The position numbers were made by a program, and so were the translations under genes. The notes below the pieces were generated by a model. It did no database searches, was not told the DNA's origin, and saw only the letters and a list, made by a program, of their open reading frames with translations. This document shows positions 8,783-18,280 of a stretch of 64,000 nucleotides of DNA, piece by piece. This DNA is from Margaritifera margaritifera (Eukaryota > Mollusca > Bivalvia > Unionida > Margaritiferidae). The stretch lies in contig JAQPZY010000749.1 of assembly GCA_029931535.1 (NCBI GenBank), positions 1 through 64,000 of the forward strand, read 5' to 3'. Numbering within the stretch: position 1 is the first letter of the stretch; each line of letters starts with the position of its first letter.

Positions 8783-8820
8783 GGCCCTTTTCAGGGCCAC
8801 TCCTATTTCAAGAAAAGATT
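8783..8820 (+). terminator. Histone-mRNA-type 3' stem-loop and downstream element
   Basis: GGCCCTTTTCAGGGCC (8783-8798), preceded by CCAAC and followed by ACTCC, then 'caagaaaagatt' at 8809-8820. Same design as at 7002 and 7859. This is the best match of the three to the metazoan histone consensus flanks. Confidence 0.88.
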
Positions 8821-8910
8821 AATTTTCCATTCTTGCCTACCCTTCTTACCGCCGCCGCTGCCATTTTAATTTCTGTCCCCAGAGAGGCCCACCATGTTAA
8901 TTTCTAGAAT

Positions 8911-8946
8911 ATGGCACTTGGGGGACGTTTGTCCCCCAAGTGCCAT
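8911..8946. repeat. Perfect 16-bp inverted repeat (hairpin) with partial copies
   Basis: ATGGCACTTGGGGGAC (8911-8926) and its exact reverse complement (8931-8946) are separated by four bases. The right arm recurs at 8968-8983 and, diverged, at about 8989-9004. The block lies just beyond the last histone-type 3' end and may mark the edge of the element or a small inserted repeat. Confidence 0.8.
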
Positions 8947-8953
8947 CTCCATG

Positions 8954-9247
8954 TTAATTTCCCGTATGTCCCCCAAGTGCCATCTTTGTCCCCCAATAAC
9001 CATCTATTACTACTAACAGTTTATACAACTTTTCAGTTTTGTCATTGACAACAAACATAGTATTTCTGTCATTCACTCCTAAAATCTGTAACTCCAAAGT
9101 CCCTTCTCGGCATTCAAGCAGCATTGTAAAGGAATTTTGGGTCTGTCCTGTTGCCATAGTGATAAAACAAACACAAGAAGCATCCAAGGTTGCACACAAT
9201 TTTAAATCTTTTGACAAATGCAGGCAGTCACAACTCACTGTATACAC
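8954..9247 (-). other. Exon-like open stretch on the minus strand, unassigned
   Basis: An open frame of 97 codons without an ATG at its start. On the minus strand a possible splice acceptor (gtatacag) precedes it. The translation is protein-like (DCLHLSKDLKLCATLDASCV, then FTMLLECREGTLEL) and faintly recalls a beta-propeller repeat, but I cannot assign a family. It may be a captured or duplicated host exon. Low confidence. Confidence 0.2.
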
Positions 9248-9689
9248 AATGCAATGCTTTTTGCCGCAAAGTAGTCACTTTTCTAAAAGAGTAATAACAT
9301 CATTAGTTTTGCATACAAAACATTTTCCTTTGTACCATTTTACTAGATAATGTCTAAATATGTCATATGTACGCAGCTTTTGACAGAAAATATTTTGAGC
9401 CAAATGTTCAAGGTGGCAGGGGACAGTTTCGTAAATTGGCCCCCTGTCAAATTTCTTAACTTAAAGTTCTGGTGTGACTTTTTGAGCTATTATTGTTTAA
9501 TAATTAAAGATATGGATATATTTGTGAATTAGTTGTTTCGTGTGTTGTTCTTCAAATTATGTGATATGTATTATATTTTAATTTGTAGGAGCAGTAGTAG
9601 ACAGCGAATACCAATAGTGGATTAAGGAGCAGGTAGCCAACTATATTTACATGTGGATTCAAGCTTATCAAAAACGGCTTTGGTTTTGA

Positions 9690-12600
9690 ATTTTTAATGT
9701 GTTTTAATATTATGAATATTTTTGAAAATTTTTTGCATGTGAGCATCTTTATTTAATGTTAAATGCTATGAAAAAAAAATTGAATTTGGGATTTTTGATA
9801 AATTTTTTTTTAATTTTTTTTTTAAGTAATTTATATTTTTTTGCTTTGTTTATTAATAATCCAAAAAATTTGGAAATTTATCTTTTGACGCATGTGATTT
9901 TATTTTATGATGTTTTTTATATTAATGTGGATGCATTTAATTTGTGCATAAAATTATTTAATGATGCACAAACACACAATAAAATTGTATTTCAGTGACT
10001 AATTGACATATTATAATTAAAATAATGATGATATTTCGAGCTGATTTGATTCTATATTTGGGATGATAGGATGGAATGACAAGTTAATTTATATAATAAA
10101 TTTTTACTGAGTTTTTAAGGGATGTTTTATTTTTTGGATTTTTTAAATATATGTTATTAACTACATTTGTTTGGCGGAAGGAGAGAGAATAATTTGTATA
10201 TTTTTTAAAAAATAAAAAAACTAACTTCAAGTTTATTGTATTAGAGAATTAAAAAAATAAAGTAAAATGAAAATTTTTTTAAATTTTATATAAAATTGGG
10301 AGGTGTTTTTATCTTTCTTTTTATTTTACATTTGATTAACATTAGATATAAAAATGAATATGTTTTGTCAATTATGGTATTTTTTTTGACAATCCAATAT
10401 TTTTTTTTAAATTTATTATATTATAGATTTTTTTGATTTAGATAATGAAAAATTTGTAAATGTAGTATTTTTTTGAAGTTAATTTTTGAAAATTGACATT
10501 TAAGGATTATGTTATAGTATTTTTGTTATTTTTTTGTTGTAAAATGTAGATGTTGTTTTGATAAAATATGAACATAAAATGTTGATGATAATTATGTTTA
10601 TCTTACAATATTAAGAAGATCTTGAAACACAATTTGTATAAGTGGTTATTTTTTTTTGACAATAAAATTCACATATTGATGTCTTGGGTTTGTAAAGAAT
10701 ATTTTGGTGAAGTTTGTAGATGATTGTTTTAGTTTGATTAGGTGTAGTTTTTTATTCTTTTATATAAACAGTGTTTGTTTTTTGGTAGTGTTTTTTTCAT
10801 TTGTTTCACAACAAAAATTAGAATATTTAGTTTGATGTTTTTAATCCATAAGTAATTTTAAATTTTTAATGTTATTTTATATTTCAAAAAAATAAAATGA
10901 TTAAAGAACGGAATGTGTTTTTTTTTTTTGTTGTCTTAATTCTGAATATATTATAATGATTTACTATTGAATGAATAAGTTTGAATTTGTGATGTTTGTA
11001 CAAAATTATCTATATCAATAGGTTCTTTTCTGTTTCTTTTCTGAGTTTTTCACTGATTTTTCTTCTAATGTTATGTTGAGAGTGAATCAAAAAATTGTTT
11101 GATATGTTTAATGTACGATTGAACACTGAGAAAATGAACTGGCATTCATACAATTAAAATGGTTTGTATTATAGTTTATGCTTCTTGGTTTGAATTTATA
11201 ATTTTGTTTGGAGTAATTAGATTAAGTAAGTTTTTGAAGGTTTGGTGGAATATTTAATAAGTTTATGATGAATGCTAGTGAAATAATCTTATAATCTTAG
11301 TATCTAAAATGTCAATGTTTTTTGAAGATAAGGGGATAAGATGTTTTTTGATAATATTGTTAAATTGATTTGAGGTGTTGAAAAATAAAAAGTTAAATGA
11401 TTTTGATTGATTGATTGGATTAGAAAAATGATTTTGATTGGTACTTTTGGGTTATAATGTGAAAATGATATCAGGTTTTGATGTTAGCTTTGATTTTAGC
11501 ACATTTTTTGGTTATGTTGATGGGTTTTATTTTATGTTCTAGATTTGTTAGATGTAACTACTGTCCAACCGAACCACTTGTCTTGGAAATACATCATTGT
11601 TTCTATGATTTTCGTTAAATCCCACATTTGATGGGTTTGTAAATTAGGTTTAAGTTTAGAATATTTGAGGGATGGTTTATCCAGAGTGTTCTTGGTGATC
11701 TTTTTGTCCAATAGCACGGTAGGGTATATTGTTGTTATTTAGAAGTACAAATCTAACTGAAAAAAGAATTGATTTAGTGAATGATGGGAGTTTAGGGGAA
11801 AGAAAAAAGTTGAAATATGTTTTAAGAGTTTCTTGGTCTGATTATGATGAGGGGATTGAAAAAAAAGGGGGGAGATGAATGAAAATTAATAATTATGAAT
11901 GTGGGGGAATAGAGAATTTGTGATAGTTCGGGTTGGTAATTTAGAAGATGTGGATTTATTTGATAGATAGGTTATTTTTTTTTTTTGTGGTATAGTAGTT
12001 TAGAATATTTGGGGGATATGTAGTATATGTATTGTTTATGAATTGAGTTTGAGGAGTAAGTGATTTGGAGTGTTGAGTTTGAAGATTTTAGATGGTTTTG
12101 GAATAAATGGTGTTTGGAAGTGGGGGGATGATGGTCATTGGTTGTTTTAAGGTATGAATGAGGTTTTTATGTTGTTTTTTTTGTTGAGAGTAATTGAGAG
12201 TTTTATCTTTTTTATGGTACTTGGAAGGTGATTTTTTTTTTAGAGGAGAGGGATTGTTTTTTGTAAATGTATTTTATTTGGTGAGAGTGTAATTTTTATA
12301 ATAATGATTATATTGTCAAAAATTTTTGAGGATTTTGATGTTTATTTTTGGAGAAGGTATTTGAATGAGGGGTTGATGTTTGAAGAGTATAATATATTTT
12401 GTGTAAAGGAGTTTGGAGTGGGGATAAAGTAATAAGAGGGTGAATTATAAATTATTATTTTTTTTTATTTTGGTTTTTTTAATGTTGTAAAATTTGAATT
12501 TGTTGAGTATAGGATTTTGTATGGGTATTTTTTGTTTTTTTTTTTTATTTGTTATTGTATTTTATTTTAGAATAAAAGGAGGGAATATGGTAAGTGTTAA

Positions 12601-13500
12601 TTTAAGGTAAATTTATTTTTTGTGGTAGAAGTTTATGTGTAAAATAGGGGTAGAATAATATTAGGTTATTTATGGTTTGGATAATAAATTGGATTTGGAG
12701 TGTTTTTTGGTAAATTTTAAATTAGAGTTTGAATGATATTTTATGTATAATTTTGTAATTTATAATTATTTTGGATTATTTTACAGAGAACTTTTTTTAA
12801 GATTTAAAATTATGGGTTTTTTTTTTTAAGATTTGGTGTTTTGTTTTTTAGATTTTGATTTGAGGACATTAGCATAATAATTATGTAATTTGTTTAAATG
12901 TTATTTTGATTTGTATTGTGGGGTTCTGGTGTGATTTAATTGGTGAAAATACTAATAAAACAGGATGTGATGGTTAATTTTGATATTTTCTTTTAATTAT
13001 TTTTGTGGTGAGGTGTTGTTTTAAATTTCAAAGAAGAGTGATGTAGTTAATTTGTAAGATGTTGTTTATTTGTTGTTTGATAGTTATTTGTTTTGTGTTT
13101 AATTTGAGTTGTAAGGATGTTTTGTTGGTTTTTGTAAGAATTGTGTTGGGTGTGTAGTTTTTTTGTTTTATAGTTTGAGAATGTTTGATTTTATGTATTT
13201 GTTGTTTTTGTTTTTTGTGAAAAGACTTGATTTGAGATGAAAAATGTGATTTGTGTTATTTTTTTTGTTTATTGTTTAATTTTTTTTTTTTTAGTTTTTG
13301 TTTTTTGTTTTATTTATTATGTTTTGTTGTTAACGTATTGATATCTTTTTTACTTTTATTCTTTGTTTAATAATTTGTTTGTATAGTAGTTTATGTTTTT
13401 TTACAATGTTTTTAGATATTTTGTCAATTTTGGTTAATTAGGAAAACGTTTTTTTAAAATAAATGTTTTTTTTTTTTTTTTTTCTTATGGGGTAACCAAT
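9690..13500. other. Gene-free tract with extreme cytosine depletion on the + strand
   Basis: About 3.8 kb without a supported gene. The + strand is T-, A- and G-rich with very little C: 11761-12780 has seven C in 1020 bases, and 12318-12783 is 466 consecutive bases with none, while G remains frequent (for example 18 of 60 bases at 12001-12060). A short stretch at about 11530-11730 has ordinary C content. The depletion ends where the second integrase begins (about 13530). See findings for possible causes. Confidence 0.9.
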
Positions 13501-13529
13501 AATTTATAAAAATTTTTTTTTTTACTAAA

Positions 13530-14167
13530 TTAATTTGTTGGGTGATTTAACCAAATGGTACGTCGATTGTACTTGAGGAGTATTGTTGATGTGTAAAATA
13601 TTTCCACATACGTTCTTTCAAAGTCTTTGAAAACGTTCCGCATATGGCTTTTGTTTCGGAGTTTTCGGTATGTAAAAAAAATGAATGTGGTCTTTGTTTC
13701 AATTCTTTTTGAAAAGCTTGGTTTTAGAAAATTCGGTGCCTTTGTCGGTTTTGCATCGTAAGGATAGGCGTCCACTTTGTTTCAAGGAAACAATTTTAGA
13801 GGCTCAGTACCAATTCGCTACTGCTTTTAGAAGGTCAAATGCACACCCCAAGCACAAATTTGGAAAACACATCGATGACACAAAACAAATATTTGTGACC
13901 ACGATTGTAAGTGGTTAAATGAGAGACGTCCGCTAAATCGGCTTGCCATTGATGATCGATCCCTTCCACTTGAGTAGTACTTCTAGAAAATTTACGTCGA
14001 ATGGGTTTGTGTAACGTGTACGTTGATTGTTCTTGTAAACATCGTCGTACTTCAGGTAAACGTACACTTTTCAATTGACTTTTAGCAGCTCGATATAATT
14101 TTTGAACTCCTCCGTAACCAGCAGCATGACCAGGATTGTAATAAATGGTGGCTAACAGTTTCTCCAT
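13530..14167 (-). pseudogene. Second Polinton integrase copy, N-terminal and core part (broken)
   Basis: The ATG at 14167 opens 'MEKLLATIYYNPGHAAGYGG', followed by the Polinton integrase N-terminal region and the start of the rve core with the first catalytic Asp in 'DHQWQADLADVSHL' and 'KYLFCVIDVFSKF'. The frame breaks at about 13850; the second catalytic region and the 'ERFQR' region follow in other frames down to about 13600. The stretch 13580-13740, read on the minus strand, clearly matches 40-240 of the window, so this is an inverted, diverged copy of the integrase at the left edge. The end merges into the C-poor tract near 13530. Confidence 0.85.
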
Positions 14168-14183
14168 GATGATGATGATTTCC

Positions 14184-14768
14184 TCAAGAATAAGTTAACC
14201 AAGTTCCAATACTCTTTTCTTCGTGAGGTATCTTTTTGGATTGTTGTTGTTTACGTGTCCGACGTGCTACTGGGGTAAAGGAGGGAGTTTGATCAGGGGT
14301 CATCGGTTCTGTTTTGATTTCTGTCTTCACTTCTTTCTTTTTCTCTTCTGAGGGTAAAGGGGTAGACCTCTTCTTTTTTATCCAATCCGGGGTGGCTAAC
14401 TTTTTTATTTTTTTAAGAGGTGGAGTTAGTAAAAACTCTTCTTCTTCTTCTTCTTCTTTTTCTTTTTTGATGGTCACTTTAGGTTCGCTTTTTATCAGAG
14501 CCTTAAAATCTCTCAGAGTGGGTGAAGCTGTTTCGTCGACTGCTTTTTGGCGAAAGAGTTGTAGACGTTGTAAAAGTTGACCGTACCGTTGGGATTTTTC
14601 TGTTTCGGACACATTGTTTTGTTCCATCAGGGATTGTAATTCTTGTTGTAACTGAGACATTTCGTTAAGATTAGGATTGGGTAGTAAATGAGGTATCCGT
14701 TGTTCGTTCCAACGATGAAATTCCATCCATCGTTTGTAAGGTACTAAAGTCAGTTTTCGTCCTTCCAT
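14184..14768 (-). CDS. Polinton conserved protein 'MEGRKLTLVP', coiled coil with basic/acidic tail
   Basis: From the ATG at 14768 about 194 residues: 'MEGRKLTLVPYKRWMEFHRW', a Gln/Leu-rich coiled-coil region (SQLQQELQSLMEQNNVSETE), then long Lys- and Glu-rich stretches and 'ARRTRKQQQSKKIP'. Proteins with a G-R-K-L-x-L-V-P opening are found next to other genes of metazoan Polintons, and I know of no proven role. It is 16 nt upstream of the integrase ATG, in the same direction. The frame is intact. Confidence 0.6.
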   Translation of the reverse strand: MEGRKLTLVPYKRWMEFHRWNEQRIPHLLPNPNLNEMSQLQQELQSLMEQNNVSETEKSQRYGQLLQRLQLFRQKAVDETASPTLRDFKALIKSEPKVTIKKEKEEEEEEEFLLTPPLKKIKKLATPDWIKKKRSTPLPSEEKKKEVKTEIKTEPMTPDQTPSFTPVARRTRKQQQSKKIPHEEKSIGTWLTYS

Positions 14769-14866
14769 TTCATTCAAAGGTACCAAAAAGGTGTGGTCTT
14801 TTCAGAGAAGGGTGGTCCTTTTTATCTTCTTTTTTTTGGTTATCGCATGACCCCTCCTAAAAGTGG

Positions 14867-15261
14867 TCAAGCAATCGTTCCTAACAAAGGAGCGGCTATT
14901 TTTAACAGCGGTCCTAACAACATAGGTAGAAATCCACCTCGTTGTACCAACATTTTTTTTTTTGTTGAAGAGGTATTTTCTTTTTCACCATTTGACGAAG
15001 AACATTCCGATGTTTCCCTAATTTTTGTTTCTGTATCTTGGACAAAGGTACCGTTCCTTTCAACACGTTCAAACAACATTCACACACGGTATCAATGATT
15101 TCTTTAGGAGCTGTTTGAATGAGTTGTTTTCGCATGGGAGAATTGGATTTGGTCAAGACAGACAAGACATCCCAATGTTTAGCTAGACGAGGGGGAAGTC
15201 GTCCTTTTTTGGTGGTTTTCTTCTTTTCTTGGTGGTGGTGGTGTACACGTTTGGGAGCCAT
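14867..15261 (-). CDS. Polinton small basic protein with hydrophobic tail, frame slip in T11 run
   Basis: The ATG at 15261 opens 'MAPKRVHHHHQEKKKTTKKG', followed by 'LIQTAPKEIIDTVCECCLNV' and 'LKGTVPLSKIQKQKLGKHRN'. At a homopolymer near 14950-14962 the frame shifts; the continuing frame (to 14867) ends with 'LVQRGGFLPMLLGPLLKIAA', a hydrophobic, membrane-active-looking tail. The combination (basic head, L-KG-I/VPL, LVQ-GGFLP end) is one of the most common Polinton small proteins, sometimes likened to adenovirus pVI/pX. A TATAAAA box lies at about 15316-15322 on the minus strand, about 55 nt before the ATG. Confidence 0.7.
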
Positions 15262-15317
15262 CTTTTTTAGTCGGTAGAAAACAAGTCTGAAGTCTTTTGG
15301 CCTTTCACCCTTCTATT

Positions 15318-16235
15318 TTATACTGGAATACGTCTCCACTGATTGTCTGCACGACGTACCAACTTCACGACAGGCATCACTTGACGTTGAGGTGTTTTCA
15401 AGGGACTAAATCGTCTCAATTCTTCTTTGGATAAATCCACTAAACTTTGTAAGATGCCAGTTCTTTCTTGGACTTTGGTTTTAGGGGATGGTACTTTGTG
15501 GGTGGCTGCTGCCATGGCTAAATCAGCTGAAGTCGACGGTCCCGACGGGGTGACTTTAGAAATAGGTTTCCATTTTTGCATCAAATTAGGAAACACCGAT
15601 CTTAAGTCTGGTTTGACAGGCATCATGGTAAAAGAGGGTGAAGAAGACAAAGAGGAAGAAGTGGACGCAAAAGGAGACCTCGTCACTGCTGGTGGTGATG
15701 GTAAGGGTGGTGGTGGTGTCTTGCGGGTGTACGTTTGCGTCCTGGCAGCAGTACCTCTTTTACGTCGGGTGTCAGTGGTGGTGGCAGTAGGTGTTTTTTT
15801 CTTCTTTTGGGCAGAACGTTTCTTTTTCTTTGGGCTGGTTTTCTTCTTTTTTGGACTTTTCTTTTTCTTCTTTTTAGGAGTTGTTTTGGTTTTGGTATCA
15901 TTAGGATTCCATTTCAAAAGGGAACGAATCATGACCCCTCCTAAAGAACCACTTCCACCAGGAGTTAAAATGATTTGTTTTTTAGTCCGTGAATCGATTC
16001 TAGGATCAGCCAGTTGTGACAATGCCACTTTATGTCTTTGCAAAAAACGTTGAGTTTGATGAGGGATGTGAATGATGCCTTGTAGTAATTGACGTGCTGT
16101 CAAAGTAAACCATCGTAACACTTCTTTCAGACTCGCTTCTAACAAATGAGCACGGACTTGTGCATTTTTTTCACGACTGATGCCATACAAGGCACGAATC
16201 AATTTAGCCGAAGGATGAGATTGAAAGGAAGTCAT
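15318..16235 (-). CDS. Lysine-rich core-like DNA-binding protein
   Basis: An intact 305-residue protein. Residues 1-110 are helical (KLIRALYGISREKNAQVRAH; LADPRIDSRTKKQIILTPGG). Residues about 115-150 are lysine-rich with repeated 'SPKKKK/KRSAQKKKK' segments like histone H1 or adenovirus core proteins. The rest is Pro/Ser/Thr-rich with basic patches. A role in packing element DNA in the virion is the likeliest reading but is inferred from composition. A TATAAAA box at about 16280-16287 (minus strand) lies about 45 nt before the ATG at 16235. Confidence 0.6.
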   Translation of the reverse strand: MTSFQSHPSAKLIRALYGISREKNAQVRAHLLEASLKEVLRWFTLTARQLLQGIIHIPHQTQRFLQRHKVALSQLADPRIDSRTKKQIILTPGGSGSLGGVMIRSLLKWNPNDTKTKTTPKKKKKKSPKKKKTSPKKKKRSAQKKKKTPTATTTDTRRKRGTAARTQTYTRKTPPPPLPSPPAVTRSPFASTSSSLSSSPSFTMMPVKPDLRSVFPNLMQKWKPISKVTPSGPSTSADLAMAAATHKVPSPKTKVQERTGILQSLVDLSKEELRRFSPLKTPQRQVMPVVKLVRRADNQWRRIPV

Positions 16236-16297
16236 CTTCTCTCCAAAAAGAGTGTGAGACTGAAATGACGTCGTAGGTTGTTTTTATAGTTTTTTTT

Positions 16298-17025
16298 TCA
16301 AAAATGAGCTGAAGGGGACGTGTAAATGACAGGACCCCCTTCTTGACCCCAAGGGTGAAACAATTGGGCACGAAATCTCAAATAGTCAGGAGTGGTCGGT
16401 TTTAAGTCAATGAGTAAATACTCGTGAGGGGTTTGAGTGGCATCGTCGTACGCATAATTGAGCCAAGGAGCCCCTAACTGTTTGGCTAACACTTGTACTT
16501 GAGATTTGTCTCTGGGACTTTTAAACAAGACCACGTAATGAGCATTCAAACTAATAGTTCGATGAGCTTTACTTTGTTGAAATAAATTTTGTGTAATGTA
16601 GACAATACTAGCATTACGATGGTGTCCTTTTCGTGTAAACCAAAGTTTAATTTCTTCTTCGTCTTCTCCTAACATGTCATCAAAAATAACTAAATGAGTT
16701 TGACTCACGTCAGACACGATTCCATCGTCTTCGTGAGTAATACCATCCACAAAGGAAATGGTTTCTCCTTGACTTTCTTTCAATAACGTGTAAGACGGTT
16801 GCCACTCTTTGTGCGTTGAGGTGGACGATCGAACAAATCAGTTTTGTGTTCGATCAATCTTTTGACAAATTCGGTTTTGCCTGAACCACTCGGTCCAGCA
16901 ATCAACATGTTAAATGGATGGCGCAGATACAAAGCATTCCAACTTTGACGATCTAACTTTTCGTCAATCACTTTCACCACAGAAGAGGAGGAGGAAGCAC
17001 ACGAGGTAGAGGATGATGTAGCCAT
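16298..17025 (-). pseudogene. FtsK/HerA-like packaging ATPase (frame broken)
   Basis: The DNA-packaging ATPase of Polintons, which would drive element DNA into the capsid. Walker A is 'LIAGPSGSGKTEFVKRL' (about residue 45); Walker B is 'THLVIFDDML' in the second frame, followed by 'SIVYITQNLFQQ', the usual sensor-like segment. The first frame ends at 16780 and the second covers 16783-16298; the break lies at about 16790-16805. The ORF could start at an ATG at 17088, but a TATAAAA box sits at 17075-17081 on that strand, so transcription probably begins near 17050 and the ATG at 17025 (MATSSSTSCASSSSS) is the more likely start. Confidence 0.85.
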
Positions 17026-17136
17026 GATTGAGGTAAGAAGATTTTTGAGAAGAAGACAAAAAACCCAAGGCATTTTATACGTTTTCATACACGTTTATTT
17101 TTTTTTTTTTTATTAAAAAAAACAACCAAACATTTT

Positions 17137-17809
17137 TTACACCAAGTGATAATAATAGAGTAAATAGCATAAGGACCAAATACTGACGTACAAGAATAAG
17201 ACTGCCAGTAAAACAATCAAACTGGTGTATAAACAATTAAATGTACAATATTTTCGTGTCCTAGTCATGAAAGACACTGTGTTTTGGGTTGGTGGTGACA
17301 TTCTTCTGCTCGTCTTTTGTTTTTTTGAATCCTCTGACGGTAGCGGTGGTGGTGGTGGTAAAGAAGGGTGGTGTTCCTCAAGAGGTATTGGAACCACAGT
17401 GGTGGTGGTGGTGGTGGTGCCAGGTACTTCTTCTTCTTCTTTTTCTTCTTTTAGGGTTTCCCATCGAGGTTCCCCGTTTTTCACTTTTAGAACCTTATGG
17501 ACAAGTGGCCAAATCTTTGGCAAACTGAGCCACTTCTTGTAACCAATATTGGAAACCAAGGTTTCTCCAGGGTCGTACATCTTTCCAATGGAACAGGTGT
17601 TGGTGTAACTCACTAGCAAAACACACTTCTTGAAATGTTTTATACACAGATAAAGTGTGACGAATGTCTTCTTCACATGGAAGTTCGTCACTAATTTTCA
17701 TCACCACTCTCAACGCTTTACGTACAATGTGTCTTTCGTGGACTGATAAAATCAAATATTTATAGTCTTCTTCTTCTACTAAGTCCAAAGAAGAAGAACA
17801 CACGGTCAT
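17137..17809 (-). CDS. Frame-split protein with C-terminal membrane anchor
   Basis: No family recognised. The ATG at 17809 opens 'MTVCSSSLDLVEEEDYKYLI', with helical sequence (EEDIRHTLSVYKTFQEVCFA, WRNLGFQYWLQEVAQFAKDL) ending at 17495. An overlapping frame continues from about 17550 with an acidic, Thr- and Pro-rich linker and a terminal hydrophobic helix (SLIVLLAVLFLYVSIWSLCY) to 17137. One frame change near 17500-17550 would join them. A TATAAAT-like box at about 17757-17763 (minus) allows an alternative shorter transcript starting inside the gene, with ATG at about 17704. A helical domain plus C-terminal anchor beside the Bcl-2-like ORF is suggestive, but no BH motif here is convincing. 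Confidence 0.4.
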
Positions 17810-18089
17810 ATTGTTTTTTGGAACTCAACAACAACAATTGAGTCCAAAACAACCACGGATCATTCAAAAGAATCCAAGGCAAACACTTGTCCTCAAAAAC
17901 AGTCCACAACGAATGTCCTGGAAAACGAATTCCAAGATAAGAAGTCACTAAGACACATACCACATAACGTCCAAAATTCAATGGACACAGTTCTTGTATC
18001 ACTTTTTTATAATCCTCTAAGGTCTGAATTTTATCTATGCTTTCCTTCCACGGAATCCGTTTCACAAGTGGCGTGTAGAGTTCAGGCAT
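17760..18089 (-). CDS. Candidate Bcl-2-like protein (BH1- and BH2-like motifs)
   Basis: A 109-residue ORF from the ATG at 18089. Residues 34-54 'ELCPLNFGRYVVCVLVTSYL' resemble a BH1 region: the invariant N-W-G-R core appears as N-F-G-R, followed by hydrophobic helix. Residues 71-82 'PWILLNDPWLFW' resemble BH2 (P-W-I-x2-N-x2-W-x2-aromatic) at the normal spacing of about 30 residues. The N-terminal helices expected in the Bcl-2 fold (about 150+ residues) are short or missing; a coding-like segment at 18123-18260 could supply them if frames are disturbed. No BH3 or C-terminal anchor is seen in this frame. A TATAAAA box at about 18099-18105 lies very close to the ATG. It lies next to the BIR gene. 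The inferred function is inhibition of mitochondrial apoptosis. Confidence 0.45.
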   Translation of the reverse strand: MPELYTPLVKRIPWKESIDKIQTLEDYKKVIQELCPLNFGRYVVCVLVTSYLGIRFPGHSLWTVFEDKCLPWILLNDPWLFWTQLLLLSSKKQYDRVFFFFGLSRRRRL

Positions 18090-18122
18090 ACCCACTCTTT
18101 TATAGCCAGGCTGTGTCTAATA

Positions 18123-18260
18123 CTAGACACTTAGTGGTGACGGACTAGATCTTTGGCAAACTCTTGGTAAATCTTTTCGCGCACTTCCAAAAGCAAGCCA
18201 CGAATGTACTCTGGTAAAGTTTCCGTATTCTTCTAAAGAAGAAGTATTCTCCTCCGACAT
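18123..18260 (-). CDS. Small ORF between the BIR and Bcl-2-like genes
   Basis: The ATG at 18260 opens a 45-codon frame. After about 14 codons another frame encodes an amphipathic helix-like segment (LPEYIRGLLLEVREKIYQEF) that stops at a TAA near 18150. It could be the displaced N-terminal part of the following Bcl-2-like gene or a decayed separate gene. Unrecognised. Confidence 0.25.
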   Translation of the reverse strand: MSEENTSSLEEYGNFTRVHSWLAFGSARKDLPRVCQRSSPSPLSV

Positions 18261-18280
18261 GGAATTTTTTAAAAAAACTA

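Noticed and set aside
9756..9998. 80-codon hydrophobic ORF
   Set aside because: Lies in T-rich, C-poor DNA, where Phe and Leu codons are expected by composition alone.
15427..16053. Plus-strand 208-codon ORF opposite the lysine-rich gene
   Set aside because: Antisense shadow of the Lys/Pro-rich coding sequence, giving long Phe and Val runs; the minus-strand frame has an ATG, a TATA box and core-protein character.
17495..17809. Second Bcl-2 homologue with a BH3-like 'ALRVVMKISDELP' segment
   Set aside because: The spacing and core residues do not fit BH3, and the order of motifs would be wrong; kept only as an unassigned helical membrane protein.
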